5,049 nt of DNA, taken from the NCBI GenBank assembly GCA_030620375.1, contig JAUXEW010000211.1, positions 1 to 5,049 on the forward strand, read 5' to 3'. The stretch's first letter is position 1. Each line of letters begins with the position of its first letter. Below the pieces are notes generated by a model. It saw only the letters and a program-made list of their open reading frames with translations, did not search any database and was not told where the DNA came from. This DNA comes from Desulfobacteraceae bacterium (GTDB lineage Bacteria; Desulfobacterota; Desulfobacteria; Desulfobacterales; UBA5616). A program made the translations under genes and the position numbers. Shown here in pieces: positions 1-5,049 of this stretch.

Positions 1-2
1 AT

Positions 3-500
3 GAAAGACACCTTTTTCAGGCAGGCTATAAAAATATATACAGAAAGGTTCAACAGCAGTTGTCCGATTTGGTTGATCCGGAAATGCTTTTGGATCGAAC
101 CATCAATTATGGGTTGTATTACGTTTGTCACTACCTCACCACCGGGAAAGAGCTGGCGCGCGAGATTCTCAATGAAAATATTGAAAGATCCGCCATTAGG
201 GTCGGTATTCCGGTGAAACTCGGATTTCACAGCAGGCCGAGTCTTTTGGTGGCTAAAATTGTTCAACATTATGGCGGACAGGTTGAACTCTGTGTAGGAG
301 AAGATCGCTTTGACGCGAGTAGTGTTTTGGATATCCAATGGGCAGGCGGGAAAATAAGCAAGGAAAATATTGCGGAAGTTTTTTTCGAGGGTGACACACG
401 TGCGCTTACGGATATTGAAATACTGGCTGGTGCAAACTACGGTGAAGACAGTATGGGGAAAGGGGTTCCGTTGCCTAAAGAATTGGGCTATCTCAAATAG
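3..500 (+). CDS. HPr-like phosphocarrier domain protein, 5'-truncated by the window edge
   Basis: The frame is open from the first complete codon (nt 3) to TAG at 498-500, so the true start lies outside the window or is the weak TTG at 60, which has a purine-rich AGAAAGG upstream. The last ~100 residues (from about nt 198) match the HPr fold. GFHSRPS (nt 222-242) corresponds to the GLHARPA active-site motif, with the phosphorylatable His at codon 228-230. DASSVLDI holds a Ser (codon 321-323) at the place of the HPr regulatory Ser46. About 65 residues precede the domain, rich in Tyr, Leu and charged residues and probably helical; I recognise no family there. Ordinary HPr is about 85-90 residues and has no such extension. 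By family knowledge HPr relays phosphate from PEP via Enzyme I. Whether this one serves sugar uptake or regulation cannot be told here. The frame ending at 216 in the other register looks like a shadow. Domain call confident; role uncertain. Confidence 0.8.
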   Translation, partial: ERHLFQAGYKNIYRKVQQQLSDLVDPEMLLDRTINYGLYYVCHYLTTGKELAREILNENIERSAIRVGIPVKLGFHSRPSLLVAKIVQHYGGQVELCVGEDRFDASSVLDIQWAGGKISKENIAEVFFEGDTRALTDIEILAGANYGEDSMGKGVPLPKELGYLK

Positions 501-581
501 CCGGTTATTAACCATACAACCCTAATTAAGCGAAAGTCGAGCTAATCCAAGAATCGTTTACATTCAATAAGCATAAAATTT
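501..581. other. Intergenic gap between HPr-like gene and ispD
   Basis: These 81 bases are AT-rich. They hold a small perfect inverted repeat, GGTTATTAACC (503-513), directly after the stop of the HPr-like gene. It has no T-run, so it is not a convincing terminator. TTTACA at 557-562 resembles a -35 box, but no matching -10 box lies at a proper distance. No clear Shine-Dalgarno precedes the ispD ATG. Co-transcription of the two genes is possible but not shown. Confidence 0.4.
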
Positions 582-1277
582 ATGGTTTCAGCGATTATTG
601 TGGCCGCCGGCGAGGGTGTCCGAATGAAAGGGACAATACGCAAGCAGTATCTGGTGCTTGAAGGGATTCCGATATTGGCCCGTACGCTCATGAAGTTTAA
701 TGACTGTTCCGAAATCGAACAGATCCTTCTGGTGGTTCCGGCGGAAGATGTTGACTTTTGTAAAGCTAACATACTTTCACTGTTTAAGCATAATAAGCCG
801 ATTAAACTGGTTGTAGGAGGCAGAGAGCGGCAGGATTCTGTCTATCATGGTATTGTTGCTTTAGAAAAGGAAAATGGCGTAGTGGTTGTTCATGACGGCG
901 TTCGTCCGTTTGTGACCTGTGAAAAAGTGTCAATGTGTATAACCGCTGCACAACAATATGGGGCTGCTGTTCTTGGGGTTCCGGCCCACGATACGCTAAA
1001 ACAGGTCGATGATGCAGGGATTGTAAAGACGCTTGAAAGAAAAGATGTATGGTTTGCCCAGACTCCCCAGGTATTTCAGTATAGGCTGCTTCGAGAAGCA
1101 CATGAAAAAGCGAAACGGGATGCATTTGTGGGAACTGATGATGCTCTGCTGGTGGAACGAATGGGAAACACAGTCAAGATGATAATGGGAGACAAGCTGA
1201 ATTTAAAAATCACTACCCCTGATGATTTGGCCTTGGCAAAGGCTATCCTTCATGCGACGAATGGAGGGGAGAAATGA
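582..1277 (+). CDS. ispD: 2-C-methyl-D-erythritol 4-phosphate cytidylyltransferase
   Basis: IspD joins CTP and 2-C-methyl-D-erythritol 4-phosphate to give CDP-ME plus pyrophosphate, the third step of the MEP route to isoprenoids (quinone tails, undecaprenyl phosphate), in the cytoplasm. At 231 residues the protein has the normal family length and every hallmark: the nucleotide-binding loop AAGEGVRM (8-15) with Arg14, KQ at 21-22 with the catalytic Lys21, GGRERQDSV (79-87), VHDGVRPF (103-110), DTLK (137-140), Arg153 just before TPQ (161-163), TDD (185-187), and NLKITTPDDL (207-216) with Lys209. By family alignment Arg14, Lys21, Arg153 and Lys209 correspond to E. coli Arg20, Lys27, Arg157 and Lys213. 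The ATG at 582 begins the first beta strand directly, as usual, and the only upstream in-frame codons before TAA at 543 contain no ATG. A good Shine-Dalgarno is lacking. ispF, often adjacent or fused, does not follow. Nothing suggests loss of function. Confidence 0.97.
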   Translation: MVSAIIVAAGEGVRMKGTIRKQYLVLEGIPILARTLMKFNDCSEIEQILLVVPAEDVDFCKANILSLFKHNKPIKLVVGGRERQDSVYHGIVALEKENGVVVVHDGVRPFVTCEKVSMCITAAQQYGAAVLGVPAHDTLKQVDDAGIVKTLERKDVWFAQTPQVFQYRLLREAHEKAKRDAFVGTDDALLVERMGNTVKMIMGDKLNLKITTPDDLALAKAILHATNGGEK

Positions 1278-1330
1278 TGGTTGTCTTTTTCTACCGGCTA
1301 TCGTCGTGTTCCACCAAAAACTTACATTAG
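1274..1330 (+). other. 18-codon ORF overlapping the ispD stop, with strong Shine-Dalgarno
   Basis: GGAGGGGA (1263-1270) lies an ideal distance before ATG at 1274, and ATGATG overlaps the ispD stop in the ATGA manner typical of translational coupling. The frame gives only 18 residues, beginning MMVVFFYRL, and stops at TAG 1328-1330, inside the 3' end of the opposing gene. It does not resemble the start of IspF or of any protein I know. It may be the remnant of a lost downstream gene, a tiny peptide, or chance arising from the Gly-Gly-Glu-Lys codons that end ispD. I would not call it a gene without conservation data. Confidence 0.2.
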
Positions 1331-2469
1331 TTTTTCTTTCGAAAATGGGTTTCGGGTAATACCCTGCTCGACTTTCCTGTACTGGAAATTCCCTTGGAAA
1401 TTACCAGGGATTTTCCAATACTTACACCATCGCTCAATACGATATCATCCTGACGAGAAACATTTCGGGAAAAACGGGTGGTGTGCGGATATTTATAGAT
1501 CATATGTTTTTTTAACAATGGATCTCCTATTCTCAACAAAGCTTTCTCGGCCCTGGGCAATTTCCCCTTTTTCGATTTCGATTTTAGTTTAGAACGAAAA
1601 CCCTCGATTACACCGATGGCAAAGTCTGTCTTGCGATGTTGATTTAATTTTTTTTCAATATTGTAAACTTTCCACTGATACTGAATATAGTTCCGAATAA
1701 AATGGTAAACATACGCGGCAATTTTAATATTGGGCTTTGTCCCGGTGATTTCCATGACCTGACCCATTTTGCCTTTTTCAAGAACATACACGGACACCCA
1801 CATCCCTTCAATAAAATAGAATTCCTGGAGCAGGCGTGCCAGGTGATATTCATTACGAGTATGGCGTAACGCCGGTTTGCCTAGAAATATACTGATAAAA
1901 TTTCGTTTTTCAGCTTTTGCAAACAGATCGATATTGTATTTTTCGATCAATTCGTGGGCCTTGACCATTGCCGCTTCAGCCTCATGTTGATTCTGACTTT
2001 CAGCCAGCGCCATGAGCTTTTTGATTCGACGCAGCCTTTTGTCTTCAACACTGTCAGAACTGTGAGATATTTGTTCATCCAGTGTTCGGTGTTTCCCCGA
2101 TGCCTTTGCGTTGGCTCTTAATAGGCGACAGGCCTTCTTAAAAGTCGGGCCATGCGGGGGTTCATTTTTCGTCCCCAATGCTTGATCAGCCATCTGGTGA
2201 GCCATTTCATGCAAAAGAACGTCGCGAACGGCATCCCAGGGATGGTTCATGACCAGGCTTCGACTCAAACAGATTTCTCTTTTTTGGGGCGACCAGTGGC
2301 CCAATTTGGATTTTAAGTCCTTAAGAGAAAACAAGGGTTTTGTCATGAGGTTTTTATGATGCTCATCAAGGACCCATAAGGCTGTTTCCCACTCGCAGGA
2401 AAGCCCATGAAGGATGCGATGTTCCAGTTTTTCCTGAATAGCGGATGGGTTATGTTGGTATACCGGCAT
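1327..2469 (-). CDS. SprT-like zinc metallopeptidase with DUF2786 domain
   Basis: The 380-residue product has two recognisable parts. Residues ~10-125 are SprT-like: the lead-in LGHWSPQKREICLSRSL (56-72), then HEMAH (87-91), an HExxH zinc and catalytic motif, and a likely third ligand His106 in PPHGPTFKKA. Residues ~143-183 match DUF2786, with RRIKKLMALAESQNQHEAEA and the helix ending EKYNIDL. The remainder (~190-380) is the basic, Tyr-rich C-terminal part seen in longer DUF2786 proteins, ending in a Gly/Ser/Lys-rich tail. There is no signal peptide or membrane helix, so it is probably cytoplasmic. SprT-like and Spartan proteases include DNA-protein crosslink proteases, but the substrate here is unknown. 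The ATG at 2469 is the only sensible start because an in-frame TAG sits six bases upstream. Its Shine-Dalgarno is poor; a GGGAG lies about 19 bases away. The gene is convergent with ispD and divergent from the oxidoreductase. Domain call is firm, function is not. Confidence 0.88.
   Translation of the reverse strand: MPVYQHNPSAIQEKLEHRILHGLSCEWETALWVLDEHHKNLMTKPLFSLKDLKSKLGHWSPQKREICLSRSLVMNHPWDAVRDVLLHEMAHQMADQALGTKNEPPHGPTFKKACRLLRANAKASGKHRTLDEQISHSSDSVEDKRLRRIKKLMALAESQNQHEAEAAMVKAHELIEKYNIDLFAKAEKRNFISIFLGKPALRHTRNEYHLARLLQEFYFIEGMWVSVYVLEKGKMGQVMEITGTKPNIKIAAYVYHFIRNYIQYQWKVYNIEKKLNQHRKTDFAIGVIEGFRSKLKSKSKKGKLPRAEKALLRIGDPLLKKHMIYKYPHTTRFSRNVSRQDDIVLSDGVSIGKSLVISKGISSTGKSSRVLPETHFRKKN
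1383..1417. repeat. Imperfect inverted repeat in the 3' end of the SprT/DUF2786 gene
   Basis: TGGAAATTCCC (1383-1393) pairs with GGGATTTTCCA (1407-1417) at 10 of 11 positions across a 13-base spacer. GGAAATT also recurs directly at 1384 and 1396. It lies within codons for the Gly/Ser/Lys-rich tail (around residues 352-362). It could fold in RNA of either strand and so might slow convergent transcription, but it has no T-run. It may simply reflect repetitive coding for Gly-Lys-Ser. Confidence 0.4.
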
Positions 2470-2513
2470 GTTAATCTATTTGGATTATCTCCCGATTAGT
2501 TGGTGTTAATTAA

Positions 2514-2708
2514 GGCAAAACAAATGGGTTATCTCCAATTGAGCAGGCATATTATCCCAGAGGGTACAAGGGGTCAAGGATTGAAGCCTCCCCGCAGCAA
2601 GCTACGGAGAATGTGCTCGCATTGCTTGTTCAAAAGAGCGAAAACGAAGCTCTGGGCCAAAAGATACCGTTTATGGATGGGCACTATCTAATGACAGCAT
2701 GCAGATAA
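2514..2708 (+). pseudogene. Start-less 64-codon reading frame with coding-like composition
   Basis: Between TAA at 2511-2513 and TAA at 2706-2708 the plus-strand frame is open but has no ATG, GTG or TTG until GTG well inside it. The translation looks like genuine protein: it contains SPIEQAYYPRGYKGSRIEA, then a helical stretch ENVLALLVQKSENEALGQK and a Tyr/His-containing end, IPFMDGHYLM. About 20 of 64 codons begin with G, as real genes do; the overlapping frame from TTG 2500 has about half that share and an Arg/Lys/Cys-rich, unnatural product. One base added to the AAAA run at 2517-2520 would join the TTG/GTG starts at 2500/2503 to this frame. Alternatively, ATTAAGG (2509-2515) is a good Shine-Dalgarno for ATG 2524, which is in the other register. 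It is therefore probably a frameshifted or decayed small gene, or one using a non-canonical start. I do not recognise the family. Confidence 0.4.
2551..2577 (-). promoter_or_regulatory. Possible sigma-70-type promoter for the SprT/DUF2786 gene
   Basis: Read on the minus strand, TTGACC (2577-2572) and GATAAT (2556-2551) match the -35 and -10 consensus at five of six bases each, with a short 15-base spacer. It would start transcription near 2544 and give a leader of about 75 bases before the ATG at 2469. A second GATAAT (2489-2484) lies closer to the gene, but its nearest -35-like TTAACA is only 14 bases away. Such matches occur by chance in AT-rich DNA. Confidence 0.22.
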
Positions 2709-2847
2709 AACTGATTGACCCGAAAATAAAATAGTGATTAATTCTGTTTTTAAAGGTTTCAAAAGGATTGCGGCTATAGAAAAAAGACACATCCGGACAA
2801 GCCGGAAAGAACCGGTTGCATGGCATAAGGATTAAGCCATTCGGAGT

Positions 2848-2859
2848 AATGCCGGCATT
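2848..2859. repeat. Perfect 12-base palindrome AATGCCGGCATT
   Basis: The sequence equals its own reverse complement. It could be a dimeric protein-binding site or a short hairpin with a four-base loop. It lies 65 bases before the oxidoreductase ATG and just before a run of eight T. Function is unknown. Confidence 0.4.
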
Positions 2860-2884
2860 CAAAGAATTTTTTTTGCCGCAAAAA

Positions 2885-2896
2885 TCACAAATGTGA
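2885..2896. promoter_or_regulatory. Palindrome TCACAAATGTGA, possible operator for the oxidoreductase gene
   Basis: TCACA and TGTGA form perfect inverted arms around AA, 28 bases before the ATG at 2925. The arms are those of a CRP/FNR-type site but in the opposite order and with much tighter spacing, so it is not a standard CRP site. A TATAAT hexamer lies 12 bases downstream (2909-2914). If that is a -10 box, the palindrome covers the -35 position, where a bound regulator would block or activate transcription. This is inference from position and symmetry only. Confidence 0.3.
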
Positions 2897-2908
2897 CGGT
2901 TAACGGAT

Positions 2909-2914
2909 TATAAT
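2909..2914 (+). promoter_or_regulatory. Perfect -10 hexamer TATAAT just before the oxidoreductase start
   Basis: The hexamer is exact, but the -35 region (about 2885-2891, TCACAAA) is far from TTGACA, so any activity would probably need an activator. Transcription would begin around 2921, giving an almost leaderless mRNA that omits the weak GGGAA ribosome site (2916-2920). The match may be chance in AT-rich sequence. Confidence 0.2.
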
Positions 2915-2924
2915 TGGGAAAAAA

Positions 2925-4955
2925 ATGGCTAATCTTTCTGAAGCTACCCGAGAAATCATGTGGAACATACCGTCTCTCCTGCCATTGTATGTCTTACTGT
3001 TCATCACATTACTGATTTTTGGATATGGCGTATATCAACGGGTCAGCCTGTGGAAGCGAGGAAAATCGCATGATGAGAGATTTTCCCAACTATCCAAACG
3101 TCTCTGGATAATGATTCAAGCCGCTCTATTTCAGAAAAAAGTATTTAAGTCCTTATATCCCGGTGTTTTCCATGGTTTTTTCTTTTACTCCGTTGTAATC
3201 CTTTTTATAACAACGGCTGTAATTGGCATGGACTATGATTTTGGCACTTCATTGTTTAAAGGGAAAATTTATGTTATTTTAACCATTGCATCGGAAACGG
3301 CGGGTTGTCTTATCCTAATCGGCGTTATCATGGCTTTATGGCGGCGACATGTCGTAAAACCAAAGACGCTGGAGACCACGTATGCCGATACCGGGTGGTT
3401 GTTGTTTTTAGCCCTCATCGTTATCACCGGGTTTTTAGTGGAAGGGTCAAGAATTACGGTGGCGGGAGATCAATGGCCGTGGTTGTCTCTTGTGGGATAT
3501 TTGACTTCCGTTCTCCTGACAACATGCCCCTTTGATTTTGGAATAACCGGTCATTCTATCCTTTGGTGGCTGCACATCCTTTTGGTTTTGGTATGGATTG
3601 CAGCCATTCCGTATACGAAGTTTTTCCATATATTGGTTTTACCGGCGAATGCATTTTTAATTAAACTAAAGCCTGCCGGCGAACTTTCTCGAATAGATTT
3701 CGACGCATTAATGGAAAGCAAAGATTTTGACGAGGAAGCGTTTACGGTCGGTATCAGTAGTACAGGGGATTTTTCATGGAAGCAGAGAATGGACTTGGAC
3801 GCCTGCGTATCCTGTGGAAGATGCGAAGCAATATGCCCGGCGTTTATGGCGGACCAGCCTTTGTCACCGAAAAAGTTCATCTGCAGCATGAGGGACCTGG
3901 TTCGACATGCGGAAGTAGATTGGAAATACAGTCGACATAAAGAGGTCGATATCAGAGAAATTGTCAATCATGCATTTGACGAAAATTTTATCTGGCTATG
4001 CCGGACCTGTCTAGCCTGTGTGGCGGTATGTCCTTCTTATATCGAACATATGGATACATTGATTGAAATTCGCCGCAATGAAGTGGGCATGAAGGGTCGA
4101 TTGCCGATTCAGGCATCTAACGCATTGAAAACCATGGAAAGCCTCGGCAATCCGTTTGGTCCGCAGAATGAGCGAATCAATTGGGTGAACACATTGGATA
4201 TTCCGGTTGTCGGGCCTGGTGAATCGACAGATGTGATTTATTGGATGGGATGCTTTACCACACTGGATCCCACTAAGCAAAGGATTGCAACAGACCTGTG
4301 TCAAATGCTGAAAAAATTCGATATTGAATTTGGTGTTTTGGGGGAGGGGGAACGGTGTTGCGGCGATCCGGCAAGGGTTATGGGTGAAGAATATCTGTTT
4401 CAGACCATTGCTAAAGAGCAGGTTGTCGAATTAAATAAGAGAAAATTTAATACATTGCTGGTATCCTGTCCGCATGGATACACGGTGTTGAAAAATGAAT
4501 ATCCGCAGTTCGGGGGAAATTACAATGTCGTTCATTACACTGAATATTTATACGAAATGTTTCAGAACAGATTACGATACCGAACGAACGGAGAAAAACG
4601 GGTGGTGACCTACCATGACCCATGTTACCTGGGGCGATATCAACATATTTATGAAGCGCCTCGGAAACTGATATGTGCCATACCCGGTATTACCCTGGTT
4701 GAAATGAAAAACCATAAGACGGAAAGCCTTTGTTGCGGCGGTGGCGGCGGACATTTTTGGATGGATATCAAAGTGGGGGAACGGATAAATAATTTAAGGG
4801 TTAAACAGGCCCTTGCCGCAGGAGCTGATACCATTGTTACGGCCTGTCCGTTCTGTTTGCACATGTTGGAAGATGCGGTAAAACAGATGGATTTGGACAA
4901 TAAAATTCAGGTGATTGATATTATTGGCTTACTGAATGCCTATAGCAGGGTTTGA
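2925..4955 (+). CDS. Membrane-bound cytochrome b / FeS oxidoreductase (EtfAB:menaquinone oxidoreductase-like, CCG-domain protein)
   Basis: The 676-residue protein combines a NarI-like membrane domain with an HdrD-like iron-sulfur part. Hydrophobic helices fall near residues 17-38, 81-101, 114-138, 154-172, 185-200 and 207-237. His83, His217 and His235 are candidate haem b ligands; the last two are 18 apart, as in NarI. Two 4Fe-4S motifs follow: Cys294/297/300/304 and Cys359/362/365/369. Then come two CCG domains: Cys443, CCG 478-480 and Cys515; then Cys567, CCG 603-605 and Cys641/644, which has the full noncubane-cluster pattern. The first domain ends CPHG rather than CxxC. Domain order and the ATREIMWNI start resemble the EMO family of syntrophs and sulfate reducers, which moves electrons from reduced EtfAB (fed by acyl-CoA dehydrogenases) to menaquinone. 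No etfAB is visible, so that partner is inferred; a DsrMK/TmcBC/Hme-type role is the alternative. The ATG at 2925 has only a weak GGGAA ribosome site. Confident of architecture, moderately of partner. Confidence 0.92.
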   Translation: MANLSEATREIMWNIPSLLPLYVLLFITLLIFGYGVYQRVSLWKRGKSHDERFSQLSKRLWIMIQAALFQKKVFKSLYPGVFHGFFFYSVVILFITTAVIGMDYDFGTSLFKGKIYVILTIASETAGCLILIGVIMALWRRHVVKPKTLETTYADTGWLLFLALIVITGFLVEGSRITVAGDQWPWLSLVGYLTSVLLTTCPFDFGITGHSILWWLHILLVLVWIAAIPYTKFFHILVLPANAFLIKLKPAGELSRIDFDALMESKDFDEEAFTVGISSTGDFSWKQRMDLDACVSCGRCEAICPAFMADQPLSPKKFICSMRDLVRHAEVDWKYSRHKEVDIREIVNHAFDENFIWLCRTCLACVAVCPSYIEHMDTLIEIRRNEVGMKGRLPIQASNALKTMESLGNPFGPQNERINWVNTLDIPVVGPGESTDVIYWMGCFTTLDPTKQRIATDLCQMLKKFDIEFGVLGEGERCCGDPARVMGEEYLFQTIAKEQVVELNKRKFNTLLVSCPHGYTVLKNEYPQFGGNYNVVHYTEYLYEMFQNRLRYRTNGEKRVVTYHDPCYLGRYQHIYEAPRKLICAIPGITLVEMKNHKTESLCCGGGGGHFWMDIKVGERINNLRVKQALAAGADTIVTACPFCLHMLEDAVKQMDLDNKIQVIDIIGLLNAYSRV

Positions 4956-5049
4956 GGCAATTCGTCATCCGTACCGTCCAGTTGGTGGGACCCTCTTCTA
5001 CAACTAATTTACAAGAAGAACCATGTCTAATTATTTATGACCTCATTAA
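4956..5049 (+). other. Downstream edge: intergenic DNA with a possible start of another gene
   Basis: After the oxidoreductase stop there is a weak stem (AGTTG 4980-4984 with CAACT 5001-5005) and no convincing terminator. AAGAAG (about 5013-5018) precedes ATG at 5023, which gives only five codons (MSNYL) before TGA at 5038-5040. A second ATG at 5037 overlaps that stop as ATGA and stays open to the window edge for four codons. The next gene may begin at 5037, possibly behind a tiny leader ORF, or start beyond the window. Nothing here can be identified. Confidence 0.25.

Larger units (their letters stand above)
2709..2924 (+). other. Non-coding leader of the oxidoreductase gene, rich in short palindromes
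   Basis: I see no convincing gene in these 216 bases. TTGACC at 2715-2720 followed after 16 bases by ATTAAT (2737-2742) is a weak promoter candidate that would give a leader of about 175 bases. The leader contains several inverted repeats: AGCCGG/CCGGTT (about 2800-2817, one G-T pair), ATGGC/GCCAT (2820-2824 with 2836-2840), the perfect palindrome AATGCCGGCATT (2848-2859), a run of eight T at 2867-2874, and TCACAAATGTGA (2885-2896). No known riboswitch pattern is recognisable. The T-run follows the 2848-2859 palindrome by seven bases, too far for a standard intrinsic terminator. Confidence 0.4.

Noticed and set aside
1..216. A plus-strand frame beginning with ATG at the first base (71 codons).
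   Set aside because: It overlaps the HPr-like frame, which runs unbroken through the same bases with better composition and continues into a recognised domain. A frameshift joining the two near nt 50 cannot be excluded but is not needed.
1281..1592. Plus-strand ORF of 103 codons downstream of ispD, from a TTG.
   Set aside because: It is antisense to the SprT/DUF2786 gene, has an implausible aromatic-rich composition and resembles no IspF or other known protein.
2590..2609. Imperfect hairpin CCCCGCAGC-AA-GCTACGGAG, considered as a terminator or as the end of a mobile or REP-like element.
   Set aside because: Two of nine pairs mismatch, no T-run follows, no second copy is visible in the window, and it is explained by codons of the 2514-2708 frame.
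2500..2691. Plus-strand ORF of 63 codons from TTG in the divergent intergenic region.
   Set aside because: Its Arg/Lys/Cys-rich product and low share of G-starting codons look non-coding; the -1 frame over the same bases looks much more like protein.
2671..2862. Minus-strand ORF of 63 codons in the oxidoreductase leader.
   Set aside because: Cys/Phe-rich translation without any recognisable domain or ribosome site; it overlaps palindromic leader sequence.
2885..2896. TCACAAATGTGA as a CRP/FNR site.
   Set aside because: The half-sites are in reverse order and separated by only two bases, so it does not fit the TGTGA-N6-TCACA or TTGAT-N4-ATCAA patterns. Kept only as an unassigned palindrome.
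3551..3967. Minus-strand ORF of 138 codons (and shorter ones at 4011-4304 and 4649-4900).
   Set aside because: All lie antisense to the well-supported oxidoreductase gene and give Ser/Cys/His-rich products with no domain signal.
4980..5010. Stem AGTTG/CAACT followed by AATTT as a terminator of the oxidoreductase gene.
   Set aside because: Only five base pairs, a 16-base loop and a very short T-run; not sufficient to call a terminator.

Overview
This 5 kb window looks like chromosomal DNA from a strictly anaerobic, fatty-acid-oxidising bacterium of the Desulfobacterota (Desulfobacterales-type sulfate reducer, or a syntroph such as Syntrophus). That is an inference. It rests mainly on the large membrane-bound cytochrome b / iron-sulfur oxidoreductase at the right, which resembles the EtfAB:menaquinone oxidoreductases of those lineages, and on moderate GC content. 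There are no rRNA or tRNA genes, no CRISPR array and no intact mobile element.

Layout from left to right. (1) The 3' part of a plus-strand gene for an HPr-like phosphocarrier protein runs in from the left edge and stops at 500. (2) After an 81-base gap comes ispD (582-1277), a complete MEP-pathway cytidylyltransferase. A strong Shine-Dalgarno and an ATGATG overlap its stop, but they lead only to an 18-codon ORF; ispF, its frequent partner, is not there. (3) Converging on ispD is a minus-strand gene (2469-1327) for a SprT-like zinc metallopeptidase joined to a DUF2786 domain. (4) A 455-base divergent intergenic region (2470-2924) follows. Its left half holds a 64-codon reading frame with coding-like composition but no usable start codon, probably a gene remnant or frameshifted small gene. 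Its right half is a non-coding leader rich in short palindromes. (5) The largest gene (2925-4955) encodes a 676-residue protein with an N-terminal NarI-type cytochrome b membrane domain, two 4Fe-4S motifs and two CCG domains. (6) The last 94 bases hold only a possible start of another gene.

The genes do not form one pathway. The first two are co-directional and may be co-transcribed. The SprT/DUF2786 gene is a divergent, stand-alone unit. The oxidoreductase appears to have its own leader; its likely role is to pass electrons from acyl-CoA dehydrogenases, through electron-transfer flavoprotein, to menaquinone.

I did not find strong evidence for a wholly new system. The best leads are the start-less reading frame at 2514-2708, the Cys-to-Gly change in the first CCG domain of the oxidoreductase, the HPr domain fused to an unexplained N-terminal region, and the orphan coupling signal after ispD.
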